A model generated the notes under the pieces. The model was not told the origin of the DNA, ran no database searches, and saw nothing but the letters and a program-made list of their open reading frames with translations. A stretch of 64,000 bases of DNA from CAZCCC01 sp964535715 (GTDB lineage: Bacteria > Patescibacteriota > Patescibacteriia > Buchananbacterales > UBA6539): positions 1 through 64,000 of the forward strand of contig CAZHUO010000001.1 of the NCBI GenBank assembly GCA_964535715.1, written 5' to 3'. Positions 1 through 8,641 of this stretch are shown here, one piece after another. The stretch's first letter is position 1, and each line of letters starts with the position of its first letter. The position numbers and the translations under genes are program-made.

Positions 1-54
1 CCAAAGCGGCTTTGACGCGTCGGCGACTTGCTCCGCGGTTTAATACCCTTTATT
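1..54 (+). repeat. 3' end of a 150-176-bp mobile repeat element (partial copy)
   Basis: The first 48 bases match the 3' end of the non-coding element found complete near 11.2, 13.7, 49.0 and 55.9 kb: the GTCGGCGACTTGCTCCGCGG segment, then AATACCC. It is followed by the TTTATT hexamer that borders every copy. The 5' part lies outside the window. It stops 14 bases before the promoter of the first gene. Confidence 0.8.
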
Positions 55-68
55 TAAACATTGATTTT

Positions 69-96
69 TTGTTAATATCGTAAAAAATGCTAAAAT
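69..96 (+). promoter_or_regulatory. Putative promoter of the 1616-aa gene
   Basis: A TTGTTA -35-like box, a 16-base spacer and an extended -10 (TGC then TAAAAT) end 17 bases before the ATG. The leader would be only about 10 bases long and I see no Shine-Dalgarno sequence. Assigned by eye. Confidence 0.45.
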
Positions 97-113
97 TAAT
101 ATACATATAAAAT

Positions 114-3100
114 ATGTCTGCTAAAAAATCAAAAAATCAATTAAACGAAGAGCCGATCGAGCAAGATCCGGGTAATTTTGAATTAAAAGAAATAGAAAAA
201 GAAGCTGAGAATCCTAAAATGCAAGAAGTTGTGGTTGAAACCGCTTTACAACGACAAATCCAAAAGCTTGAGGAGGAAGCGGATAAAATTTACAGCCAGT
301 ATCAGGCTGATAAAATCCTAAGCAATGTCAGTGAAAAAGTGCCGCTACCGCCAATTCCCACTGTTTTGGATATTGCCCAAATTAGAATTCGCCGTCAAGC
401 TGAACAAAATGCAATAGCTAATTTAGCAGATAAATTGGCTTATTTTATTTCAAATAAATCCGAAATGAAGGGAAAAATTAAAGATTTGAAATATTATTTT
501 TCAACGGAATTGATTCCGATTGAAATAAAATCAGAAACAGTAGATCTTAATGATATAGAAAAAACCATTCAAAAATATGAAGATGAAGGCTATCAATTAA
601 TTGCTCGGGAAAAACTTTATAGCAATGATCAGTGGCATCTTAAATTCTCAAAAGAGATAAAATTAACCGCCGAACATGAAAAAAATTTAAAACTGCTGGC
701 TGAATCAGCCAACGACCCGATTGAGGTAATTGAAAGGTTAAAAATAATTTTTAAACCAGAAGAGGAATCAGCCCAAGGCAAACAATCCGAACTGGCAGTT
801 TGGCTGGGTGAATTTTTGAATGAAAAATATATGCTCGAACCGGCTTTAAGTCAACCTTCTATTAATTTTAATAATCCTAATTTAAGAGAAGTCCTTTCAT
901 TTTTAAATCAGATTGGATTTAAGGCTGATAAAAAGGAAAATCTATATTATTCCGACAATATCTGCCAGGTGGAAATTTTTGAAAAAATTAATGATCAAAA
1001 AATCACCGAGATATTGGAAATTCAAGATAAAACCCAAAACAAATTAAGAATAAGAGGTATAAAATACATTTTGCAAAAAGACAATTTTGATGATCCCAAA
1101 AATGAGCTTTTTACTAGCCTTTTAAAAGAAAAAGGTCAATATGCCGCCCTTGAAAATATCCAAAGATTCAAAGCTTCAGGCTTGCTTAAACTTGTCGAAG
1201 AAATGGTTTCAGCTGACATTTACTATACTGACAAAATTTTTTTGCAAACGAATGAATTTCGCTTGGAAAGGCAAAGTGAAGGTTTAAAGGAAACCAGCGA
1301 TTCTTCGATTATTAGAGAAATTAAGGAAAACCGAAATCTTTTTGATTTGGCTAAAAAATTAAACATTTTGATTGGTTGCCGGATTGACCCAAACAGCCAA
1401 GAGGATTTGGAAGTTTTAAAAGATTTGTCTGCTCGTGCGGAGACTATAGCTGTTGCCGTAGCGCTGAAAACTGTTAATGTCACCAGCTTGGAACAATATA
1501 ATTATAACTCTTTAAAAAATTTAAAAACGCTATTAGATGATCCTGAAGTGGTAGAATACCTCTTGTCAAATGATACGTTGGATTACCTCTCTGCTTTTCG
1601 GGAAAAATACCAACACGAATTTAAATATAAAGAAGTGAAAAGCATGTTCGGAGGACACACAAAATATGAAAAAACCGATGGAGTTTCAAGAACAGTTGAT
1701 CCTTACGGATTGGCTAAAATTACAACCAGTCCGTTTAGAGGTGAATTGCTTTCTGATAAAATGGTTGAAATTTACCAGCAGCTTCAAAAGCATTTTAACT
1801 ATAAATTCTCAACCTATGATATTTATGATCTGATGCAAATCAATCAAGAAAGTGAAAAATGGAAGCAAATATTTATCAATGCGGAATTTATAAGCATGAT
1901 AAAAAACTGTTTTTCCGGATTATATCTGAAAAATTTAAAATCAGCTTCGTTAATTGAGTTTGGCATGGTTCCAACTATCATTAAGTTGCATGAATTTTTT
2001 GACTACAAAATTCACGAAAATTTTAATCCAGAGCTGCTGAAAAAAAATCAAGAAAAATTTGAGCAGTTATATGATCCTAGTCGTCAGATAATGACTCAAA
2101 AATTGGGAATTTTATTTTCAGCATCAGAAGTTTGGAAGTCCGGCCAGTACAGATTCGTTTTGCAGAATATTGATGATTATCTTGAGTTTCCGGTTGAATA
2201 TTTGCCTTTAATTGATGTCTTGGAAAAATATCCGGCACGAGAAGGAATTTCAAAAGATAATTTATTGAACAGCCTAAAACAGCTGATTCCTTTTGATCCA
2301 GAATTGATCGAAGAAAAAATCAAAGAGCTTAATAGTTTAATTGGTGAAATTTATTATTCACAACATTCAACAAAAGAGCAAAAGGAAAATTTTCGCTTTG
2401 ACTGTTCCAATAAGAACCTCAAGATATTGGTTGATTGGTTGGAAAATAATTTAAATCAGGATTCATTCAATAAACTTAAAGCCTTACATAAACGGCAATT
2501 CGCTGGTGTTTTAGAAAATTCAGAAGATTCAAAAGATGAGGAAACTAAAGCTACATCTGAAACGCTGTTTAATTTAAAGCCGATGATTAAATTTTTAGAA
2601 AATGAAGACAAATTGGCTGATTTATACCGAGAAATAAGTTCGTATGAAAAATTCACCTCTTTCAATTTGGATCCTCATGATTTGGATAAATTTAATATAA
2701 TAATAGATTCCGGTCTGCTGGATAATTTGCGCGACAATGCCGGCAATAAGCAATTACAACAAACTATCTTTACAAACTATGAGCAGCTGGCAAAAATTGA
2801 ATCAAATAAGCGCCTGGATTATATTAAAGCGATAAATCAAATTAACGATTCTCCTTCTCAGGAAATGCAAAGACTGAAAAATAGCTTGCTCAGGCAAATA
2901 ATGGATACTGAAAACCCGCTTGAAACTCTTAGCCGGGTTGAACAGATTTTTATAAAAAACAATCTGCCGCTGGTCGGAAAAATATATAAAATTTTTGAAA
3001 TACTCCATCCGCCGGAAATTCTGAAGGAAGAAATTGAAAGAGCCTTCAGCCCAACTTTAAAACGTCAAAAAAATCGAAGTGCATTGCGCACGATTTTTAC

Positions 3101-4964
3101 CGACTTGATTAATATTCATATCGGTTCGGGCAACCGGTCGCTTAGAAACTATTTGGAAATAATGGCCTTTGGCGAGAAAATAATCAAACAGGCTGAAGAT
3201 CAAGGATTTGAAAATTTGATTCCAGAACAAAGAGCCGTACTAAAAGCTTTTTTTACCAAACTTGAGACCTTATTTGAAAATTCCCAGCTTGGCCAACATC
3301 AAACCAAGCCAAAAATCGATGTTGATTTGCAAAAAAGTTACCAAAACCTGAGAGAAAGCTTAAAGGCCAAATCCGGCCAAAAAATAACAGAGCGAGTAAC
3401 CGATATGTTTTTACGTCCAATCGGTGCAAAAGATATTCATTCAATCCTTGAAAAGATGAAAGCGGCCAAGTCTTTAGCCAGTCAAAGAAATTTAAATTCT
3501 GCAATAGCGGCTGAAGACGGCCATTTGGAATTAAATGAGGGTGACTTAATGAAAGGCGTTGATATCCAGTATTTGGAAAATATTTTGCAAAACGGTTCGG
3601 TCTCCAAAGAATTTTTAAGCGGTTTGGCTGATTCGGATTTAACGCCGCTTGATACCGACCTTTCAATGGTTTTGCCTGAAGATATTTTAGTTGAATCCGA
3701 AAAATATGAAAGATTTGATTACACCTATAAACAATCAATCGCTCCCGGATACGGCAAAGCGATTTTAGTCATAAAAAACCGAGGACAGTATGAATTAGAG
3801 CAAGGCAAAAAGCCAATAGGCGAATTATTCCCCACTAAAGTAATAGATAAACGCCATTATGGAGTTAGAACCGGCATCTCGAGCACGGAAATTGATTTTA
3901 TTATCCTTAAAGCAAATGAAAAAGAAGAGGATCAAAAAATATTTTTTGAAATCGCTAAAAACGGATTTTATATTCCAGTAACTGATATTCATGGCGAAAT
4001 ATTGTTTACGCCAGAGCAATACCATGAGTTGCGCAAAACATTCAGCGGGTTGGAAAGGTTTGACGGTGATCCTTTAATAGCCAAAAAAGCAAAAAAAGGA
4101 GACATTAATTTTTCTGACATCAGTAAAATCAAAAGGCAGAATGCAAAGCGAGAAAAAAAGACCGCCTTAACATCTTTTGCAATAACCAAAACAATTGAAA
4201 ATTTGTTTAATGAGCTTAATATTAATTTCAAACAGAAATTTGATTCCGGCATATTGGGCGCCAGGCTAGAAGATATCGGCTCAACCGGCCGAGGCACTAA
4301 TATTGATGAAGCGTCAGATTTTGATTTGAGCCTGCTGCTTGATGCCCGTGATTTTCCCCGGGCAGCCGAACTGGCCAAAGCTTTTATTTCACGTTGCAGA
4401 TATAAAAGTGACAATTCGCATTCTGATCGGGAAGGATATTTTCAGCTAAGATTGGTTGGCGTCAGCGCAATCGGCAAAGAAATAATTGATCCGCCAATCG
4501 ATCTTGATATCGGTTTTGCCAAAAATTCAGAGCTTGAAGTCTTCAGCAGTCACGAGGCGGTGAAAGAAAAACTTGAATTTATCGGGCAAAATCAGGGCGA
4601 AAGCTTTAAACAGGAAGCAATTGCCAATATTATTTTGGCCAAAAAAGTTTTGAAAGCCGGCGGAGTATATAAGAAATTCGAGGAGAACGGACTTGGCGGC
4701 ATTGGCGTGGAAACTTGGATTTTGCAGCATTCCGGAAACTTTTTAGAAGCGGTTGAATCATTTTTAAATGCCGCCAAAACGGCTAAAACCGTAAGGTCAT
4801 TTGAAAAATTTAAAGAAAAATATAAAATTTTTGATCCGGGAATAAATATCAAAAAAAAGCGGCATGACGATTTTGTCAGAAACTTATCCGAAAGCAGCTA
4901 TAGAAAAATGGTCGGTATTTTAAGCGATTATATTGAGGGTAAGCTGAAGATTAAATTGAATTAG
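114..4964 (+). CDS. Large protein with C-terminal CCA-adding-enzyme-like nucleotidyltransferase
   Basis: This 1616-residue protein has no signal peptide or obvious membrane segment and is probably cytoplasmic. The first 1300 residues are charged, helix-rich and not recognised. The C-terminus carries a nucleotidyltransferase signature: GSTGRGT at about residue 1389, then SDFDLS at about 1401 (two metal-binding Asp), and a third candidate Asp in PPIDLDIGF near 1464. What follows (GGVYKK, a Gly-rich GLGGIGVETW segment, HSGNF, DPG, RNLSE) resembles the layout of the archaeal class I tRNA CCA-adding enzyme after its catalytic domain. Known of the family: transfer of nucleotides to RNA 3' ends. Inferred: the enzyme is active, because the residues are present. 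tRNA-Leu and tRNA-Arg in this window lack an encoded CCA, but whether this protein serves them is unknown. A terminator follows the gene. Confidence 0.6.
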   Translation: MSAKKSKNQLNEEPIEQDPGNFELKEIEKEAENPKMQEVVVETALQRQIQKLEEEADKIYSQYQADKILSNVSEKVPLPPIPTVLDIAQIRIRRQAEQNAIANLADKLAYFISNKSEMKGKIKDLKYYFSTELIPIEIKSETVDLNDIEKTIQKYEDEGYQLIAREKLYSNDQWHLKFSKEIKLTAEHEKNLKLLAESANDPIEVIERLKIIFKPEEESAQGKQSELAVWLGEFLNEKYMLEPALSQPSINFNNPNLREVLSFLNQIGFKADKKENLYYSDNICQVEIFEKINDQKITEILEIQDKTQNKLRIRGIKYILQKDNFDDPKNELFTSLLKEKGQYAALENIQRFKASGLLKLVEEMVSADIYYTDKIFLQTNEFRLERQSEGLKETSDSSIIREIKENRNLFDLAKKLNILIGCRIDPNSQEDLEVLKDLSARAETIAVAVALKTVNVTSLEQYNYNSLKNLKTLLDDPEVVEYLLSNDTLDYLSAFREKYQHEFKYKEVKSMFGGHTKYEKTDGVSRTVDPYGLAKITTSPFRGELLSDKMVEIYQQLQKHFNYKFSTYDIYDLMQINQESEKWKQIFINAEFISMIKNCFSGLYLKNLKSASLIEFGMVPTIIKLHEFFDYKIHENFNPELLKKNQEKFEQLYDPSRQIMTQKLGILFSASEVWKSGQYRFVLQNIDDYLEFPVEYLPLIDVLEKYPAREGISKDNLLNSLKQLIPFDPELIEEKIKELNSLIGEIYYSQHSTKEQKENFRFDCSNKNLKILVDWLENNLNQDSFNKLKALHKRQFAGVLENSEDSKDEETKATSETLFNLKPMIKFLENEDKLADLYREISSYEKFTSFNLDPHDLDKFNIIIDSGLLDNLRDNAGNKQLQQTIFTNYEQLAKIESNKRLDYIKAINQINDSPSQEMQRLKNSLLRQIMDTENPLETLSRVEQIFIKNNLPLVGKIYKIFEILHPPEILKEEIERAFSPTLKRQKNRSALRTIFTDLINIHIGSGNRSLRNYLEIMAFGEKIIKQAEDQGFENLIPEQRAVLKAFFTKLETLFENSQLGQHQTKPKIDVDLQKSYQNLRESLKAKSGQKITERVTDMFLRPIGAKDIHSILEKMKAAKSLASQRNLNSAIAAEDGHLELNEGDLMKGVDIQYLENILQNGSVSKEFLSGLADSDLTPLDTDLSMVLPEDILVESEKYERFDYTYKQSIAPGYGKAILVIKNRGQYELEQGKKPIGELFPTKVIDKRHYGVRTGISSTEIDFIILKANEKEEDQKIFFEIAKNGFYIPVTDIHGEILFTPEQYHELRKTFSGLERFDGDPLIAKKAKKGDINFSDISKIKRQNAKREKKTALTSFAITKTIENLFNELNINFKQKFDSGILGARLEDIGSTGRGTNIDEASDFDLSLLLDARDFPRAAELAKAFISRCRYKSDNSHSDREGYFQLRLVGVSAIGKEIIDPPIDLDIGFAKNSELEVFSSHEAVKEKLEFIGQNQGESFKQEAIANIILAKKVLKAGGVYKKFEENGLGGIGVETWILQHSGNFLEAVESFLNAAKTAKTVRSFEKFKEKYKIFDPGINIKKKRHDDFVRNLSESSYRKMVGILSDYIEGKLKIKLN

Positions 4965-5014
4965 CGGCAGATTCCTTAAGCCTAATAATTAAAGAAATAT
5001 ACAAGAACAAGTAT

Positions 5015-5050
5015 AAAAAAAAGACAGCAATATTTGCTGTCTGGTTTTTT
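5015..5050 (+). terminator. Rho-independent terminator
   Basis: The stem AGACAGCAA/TTGCTGTCT with a 3-base loop is followed by GG and a run of six T. An A-run lies on the 5' side, so it may also work for transcripts arriving on the minus strand. It lies 58 bases after the end of the 1616-aa gene. The following stretch to 5243 holds nothing I recognise. Confidence 0.85.
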
Positions 5051-5243
5051 GATTAGCAGCCCGGCTTTTCCGTCCTTACAGTGCTATTTAATCTTCCTTT
5101 CGTGTTTATGATAGGCAACTGAAGCTGCCTTAAAACTAAGGAAGAACTCCAGAATTTTCGTCCACGACGCGTCGCTTCAGCCGATGCTTGCTGCCTTGTC
5201 AGGATATTTTTTAATCCCATACCGCATCCTTTCCGGTAGAATT

Positions 5244-5600
5244 TTAAGGTTTATTTATGTTCACTTTTTGGCTTTCTTGTATTACCCTTGACTCATTGAA
5301 CAATGCTTGAAAATATTTCCTTATTTCCTCACTGGAAAGAGACATATTCCTGTCTTTGGCTATTAATTCCAGCCTCTTGAATTTTTCTTCTTCGCGGTTC
5401 GGCTGATAAATTGGCAAATCAAGCCTTAGCTTTTCTTGGCCAACCAAAGCGGCGGCATCCATTCTTACTTTAATAATGCGAGCCTCCATTACCAGGACAT
5501 CTTCTGATTTTATGAGTTTATTTTTCCTCACATTGAGCAAAAACAGAAGCGTCACGTCAAGACGGTTTATGATTGACCTTAATTCTTTCAGCTTGTTCAT
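5244..5600 (-). CDS. Chorismate-mutase-like (AroQ fold) protein
   Basis: This 118-residue helical protein matches the AroQ pattern. It has an N-terminal LRSIINRLDVTLLFLL helix, then LPIYQPNREEEKFKRL (AroQ proteins typically read LPIYDPEREEEVLERL) and a last helix ending FNESRVIQESQ (family IIEESRRIQ). Between the first helix and the LPIY block there are about 20 extra residues compared with a minimal AroQ domain. The gene starts 4 bases after the threonine synthase stop, with AGGAG 8 bases before the ATG, so the two are cotranscribed. Known of the family: chorismate to prephenate. No other aromatic-pathway gene is in the window, so catalysis is uncertain. It could be a regulatory or moonlighting relative. 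Confidence 0.6.
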   Translation of the reverse strand: MNKLKELRSIINRLDVTLLFLLNVRKNKLIKSEDVLVMEARIIKVRMDAAALVGQEKLRLDLPIYQPNREEEKFKRLELIAKDRNMSLSSEEIRKYFQALFNESRVIQESQKVNINKP

Positions 5601-5604
5601 AAAT

Positions 5605-6960
5605 TTAGCTCCTGGTTAGATTTGAGACTATATCTTCCAATGCTTCAACTGATGCCGAAATCACCGTTGCCTTAGTCGCAAAAGCGGTTTCGTCTGCTGT
5701 TTCATGGTGATTGTTGCCGGATTCAGTGAATTTCAGGCTGTTGGCGGTACTAAGAACAACAACCTCGTCATCTTCGCCGATGACCCCATTGGCGCGCGCC
5801 TGCAAAGCTGCACATACGGCAACTGCTCCTTGAGGACAAAGTCCGGCTCCGGCCTGGTTAAATCTGGCTCGAGTCAGTGCAATGTCTTCCTCTCTTACGT
5901 CATAGCCAAAGATTTCAAATTCCGGGTGCAGAAGATCGATTCGAGGCTTGCTTACCGGATTTTGGATATTCATAGCTGAAGCCAATGTTTCACATTCTTG
6001 ACCCGGCTCGTAAGCGGTAAAACCGCTATTAATCCATCTGACAACGGTATTGCAGCCTTTGGTTTGGGCCAAAATAATTTTTGGCAGGCAGTCGATTATG
6101 CCAAGCTGTTTAAGCAGCCGCCAAGCATTCATTTGCGCGGTGGCATTGCCGCCGTTACCGATCGGAATTACCACAGCTGCCGGTACCAACCAGTTTAAAT
6201 CGGCAAAGATTTCCAAACTGATGGTTTCTTGGCCGGCAATCCTCATAGCATTGGCGGAATTGACTACCACGATTTCCGGGTGATTGGCACAAAATTCCAA
6301 AACGACTTTGAGGCAGGCATTAAAGCCATCGCCTTGCATTTCCAAAATTATTGCTCCGGTGTCTTTCAACTGGAAACTCTGGCCGGTTGAAATTTTGTTG
6401 CTGGCATAGAAAACAATTGACCTTAACCGATCCCGGAATGCCGCTGCATAAGTTGAAGCCGAGGCGGACGTGTCACCGGTCGAAGTGCATATTATATATC
6501 TTATACCTAAATCAGGGTATTCAGTTTGCAGTCTGATAGTGTCGGAAATTGTCGGTGGCATACCGCGGTCTTTAAAACTGCCGGATGGGGCTTCGCCTTC
6601 TTTTTTCACGTACATATTTTTTAGGCCGATTTCTTTAGCCAACCATTTAGGCGGCAGCCAAAGCGGGGTATTGCCTTCACCTAGTGAGTGGATGTATTCT
6701 GTCGGAAATCCCGGCAGGATAAAATCCGTCCACTGATAGACGCCGCTGCCACGGCGGCCGAGATGGCGCGGATAGCGAGGTTGTTCAAAATATTCAATAA
6801 AAGTTCTTCTGTCAGGGAATTTTGAACACAGAAAATCCAAGTCTCGCTCAATCATTAATAGTTTTTTGCAGTTTGGACATTTGTATAAGGGTCGGTTTGG
6901 CTCCAAATCTATACCACAGTTGATGCAGTGATACCAATATCTCAATTTTTCAGGGTGCAT
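5605..6960 (-). CDS. thrC: Threonine synthase
   Basis: This PLP enzyme converts O-phosphohomoserine to threonine. The 451-residue protein begins with a zinc-ribbon-like CINCG...CPNCKK segment (about residues 13-33). It has the PLP-lysine motif SGSFKDRGMP near residue 129, a Gly/Asn-rich phosphate-binding loop (PIGNGGNATAQ) and the STANSLKFTES end typical of the family. An in-frame TTG lies two codons upstream, but it is only 2 bases from the AGGAGG site. The ATG at 6960 has an 8-base spacing and is the better start. It is the first gene of a two-gene unit with the chorismate-mutase-like gene and has its own strong promoter. Confidence 0.93.
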   Translation of the reverse strand: MHPEKLRYWYHCINCGIDLEPNRPLYKCPNCKKLLMIERDLDFLCSKFPDRRTFIEYFEQPRYPRHLGRRGSGVYQWTDFILPGFPTEYIHSLGEGNTPLWLPPKWLAKEIGLKNMYVKKEGEAPSGSFKDRGMPPTISDTIRLQTEYPDLGIRYIICTSTGDTSASASTYAAAFRDRLRSIVFYASNKISTGQSFQLKDTGAIILEMQGDGFNACLKVVLEFCANHPEIVVVNSANAMRIAGQETISLEIFADLNWLVPAAVVIPIGNGGNATAQMNAWRLLKQLGIIDCLPKIILAQTKGCNTVVRWINSGFTAYEPGQECETLASAMNIQNPVSKPRIDLLHPEFEIFGYDVREEDIALTRARFNQAGAGLCPQGAVAVCAALQARANGVIGEDDEVVVLSTANSLKFTESGNNHHETADETAFATKATVISASVEALEDIVSNLTRS

Positions 6961-6993
6961 TGTCAATTCCTCCTATTTGTTTTTGACTTGCTT

Positions 6994-7022
6994 ATCTTAT
7001 CGGTTTTTTTTGATTATGTCAA
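6994..7022 (-). promoter_or_regulatory. Promoter of the thrC operon
   Basis: On the minus strand there is a perfect TTGACA -35, a 17-base spacer and TAAGAT as -10. The predicted start is about 28 bases before the thrC ATG and upstream of an AGGAGG ribosome site. No T-box or attenuator is visible in this short leader. Confidence 0.7.
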
Positions 7023-7130
7023 AATCAGATTTTTTGGCCTGATTGGGTTTGACAAAAAAGCTGTTTTGATTTAATTTATACAGGCAACTTCTTTCCTCAA
7101 AAAAATAACTGCAGTATCAGGAGACAACAA

Positions 7131-7340
7131 ATGAGCGAAAAAGTAGGTGATTTAAAGAGTGGACAGAGATTTGTTTTTTGTGATTTTTCCGAAGGCAATC
7201 CCTTATTCAACAGGGAAATGGTAATGGTTAGACCAATTATAACCAAAGGCCTGCAAGGCTGTGAGTATCAAATAGTTGGCAGCTGTGTTGTTTACACTGC
7301 CGATCCAAATCGGCCGGTCAAACTTGTCGCTTCGGGCTAG
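7131..7340 (+). CDS. Small protein of unknown function (69 aa)
   Basis: The reading frame has a good ribosome site (AGGAG, 7 bases before ATG) and a clear hairpin terminator 49 bases after its stop, so it is very probably expressed. The protein has no signal peptide or membrane segment. It has two Cys in the second half plus one near residue 23, and alternating hydrophobic stretches (RFVFCDF, VVYTADPNRPVKLV) that suggest a small beta structure. I do not recognise the family. It is transcribed divergently from thrC. A TTGACA at 7049 could be its -35, but the -10 (TAATTT) is poor. Confidence 0.55.
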   Translation: MSEKVGDLKSGQRFVFCDFSEGNPLFNREMVMVRPIITKGLQGCEYQIVGSCVVYTADPNRPVKLVASG

Positions 7341-7388
7341 AAAATAAAGGAAGACTTAAAATTTTTTTGCCTAACATTAATTTTTTAG

Positions 7389-7416
7389 CCGGCATAAATA
7401 TTGTGTCGGTTTTTTT
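7389..7416 (+). terminator. Terminator of the 69-aa gene
   Basis: The stem CCGGCA/TGTCGG (one G-T pair) with a 9-base loop runs straight into seven T. Confidence 0.7.
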
Positions 7417-7419
7417 CTA

Positions 7420-7447
7420 AAATAAAAACCCCGCTGATTTAGCGGAG
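7420..7447 (-). terminator. Terminator of the arginine decarboxylase gene
   Basis: On the minus strand, CCGCT/AGCGG with a 5-base loop is followed by GGTTTTTATTTT. It begins 24 bases after the pdaD stop. Confidence 0.75.
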
Positions 7448-7471
7448 TCTTTTATATTAGTTTTAATAATT

Positions 7472-8014
7472 TTATTCCAGTAAAACCGCAGCGGCAATTA
7501 CTGTGGTCCAAAGCCCGTCCTTGTGGCCTTCGGCTGACTGACAGATGGCATTGGTTTTTAAAACCAAGCCGCTTCCTTTATAAACTTGTTCTCTTTCATC
7601 CCAGGCTTGATTAATGTCAAACTGGATGCCTAAAGTACTTGCCAACATTGTTGCGGCCAAATCTTCAGCGTAGTCGGCGGCTTTTTTGCCGGTTTCGCCG
7701 AAGCTGTGGTGTTCGGAAAGATAGCCATAGCTGTTTTTATCGGCCGGCAATGCCAAGCTGATTGCCGAAGAAATCAGGCGGTTAGGTTCGTTAGTTTCAA
7801 TTCTAGCCAATACTACAAAAGTTATCTGGCCGGTTTTTAGCTGTTTAATTCCGTTTTCTTTAGTTATTGTTTTGCATTTTGGCGGAAAAATGCTTGAAAC
7901 ATAAACCAAATTGCATTTTTCAATCCCGGCTTCGCGCAAAGCCGCTTCAAAGGATGCCAGGCGGTCTTTATGGACGCCGACTCCTTTGGTAAAAAACATT
8001 TTTGATGGAACCAT
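7472..8014 (-). CDS. pdaD: Pyruvoyl-dependent arginine decarboxylase
   Basis: The enzyme makes agmatine from arginine with a pyruvoyl group formed by self-cleavage at a Ser. The 180 residues align with the family throughout: FFTKGVGVHKDRLASFEAAL at the start, and YVSSIFPPKC at about residues 38-47, where cleavage is expected between the two serines. Then come SYGYLSEHH, GETGKKAADYAEDLA and the C-terminal AEGHKDGLWTTVIAAAV. Length is normal. No strong ribosome site is seen before the ATG. It lies 51 bases downstream of the MFS-like gene on the same strand. Agmatine export by that protein is conceivable but unsupported. No other polyamine gene is in the window. Confidence 0.92.
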   Translation of the reverse strand: MVPSKMFFTKGVGVHKDRLASFEAALREAGIEKCNLVYVSSIFPPKCKTITKENGIKQLKTGQITFVVLARIETNEPNRLISSAISLALPADKNSYGYLSEHHSFGETGKKAADYAEDLAATMLASTLGIQFDINQAWDEREQVYKGSGLVLKTNAICQSAEGHKDGLWTTVIAAAVLLE

Positions 8015-8065
8015 CTTTTTAATTGATTATTTAATAAAATGATTTATATTCTACGTAAAATACAG

Positions 8066-8641
8066 TTATAGAATTTTTTTTGGTAAAAAATAAACATATA
8101 AAGCGCTTAAAAAACTTAAGCCGGCCATAATCAGAAAAAGAATGCCAAAGCCGAAAACGCTTGCAATTATTCCGCCTAGCCCCGAGCCTATGGCAAGGCT
8201 GAAATAATTCAGGCTTTCCCAGGCGCCCCATTGCTGGCCGGCTTTATTTTTATCCAAATGTTTGGAATATATTGCGTTAAAAGCCGGTGAATATATCGCT
8301 TCGCCAAAGCCGATTAAAATTTGTATTAACAAAAGAAACCACAAAGAAAAACAAACCGTATAAAGCAAAAAACCCAAGCCCATTAAAAGATAACCAAAAA
8401 ATATTATAGATTTTTTTTCTTGCAGCTTGTCGGAAATTTTTCCGGCAATCAGTGTGGTAATTCCGGCCGACAAAGTAAAAGCACTTCCGCTGATGCTTGC
8501 GGCAAGCAAATCACCGCCGATTTCTTCAACAAAAAGCGCATAAATCGGCCCGATCATCGCGCCGGCAACTAAAATCAGCGAGTTGGTTATTAAAAGAATT
8601 TTTAATGGCCTGGTGAAAAGCGGTTTATTAAAGTTAAACAT
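8066..8641 (-). CDS. Half-length MFS-type membrane protein
   Basis: The 191 residues hold about six hydrophobic segments and match the N-terminal half of major facilitator transporters. The loop between segments 2 and 3 reads GKISDKLQEKKSIIFFG, a degenerate form of the MFS GxxxDrxGrR motif. Family members are normally about 400 residues with 12 segments. Here the frame ends after segment 6 (FLPKKIL) and no second half is found downstream, where pdaD begins 51 bases later. It is either a genuine six-helix protein that dimerises or a truncated remnant. The substrate cannot be inferred. Confidence 0.65.
   Translation of the reverse strand: MFNFNKPLFTRPLKILLITNSLILVAGAMIGPIYALFVEEIGGDLLAASISGSAFTLSAGITTLIAGKISDKLQEKKSIIFFGYLLMGLGFLLYTVCFSLWFLLLIQILIGFGEAIYSPAFNAIYSKHLDKNKAGQQWGAWESLNYFSLAIGSGLGGIIASVFGFGILFLIMAGLSFLSALYVYFLPKKIL

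Noticed and set aside
3253..3738. 161-codon open frame on the minus strand inside the 1616-aa gene
   Set aside because: It is antisense to a well-formed coding sequence, rich in residues expected from a shadow frame, with no ribosome site and no recognisable domain.
5051..5243. Structured RNA gene downstream of the chorismate-mutase-like gene
   Set aside because: Moderate G+C and some pairing are present, but no signature of SRP RNA, tmRNA, RNase P RNA or 6S RNA could be found.
6961..6966. TTG start two codons upstream of thrC
   Set aside because: It is only 2 bases from the AGGAGG site. The ATG at 6960 has correct spacing.
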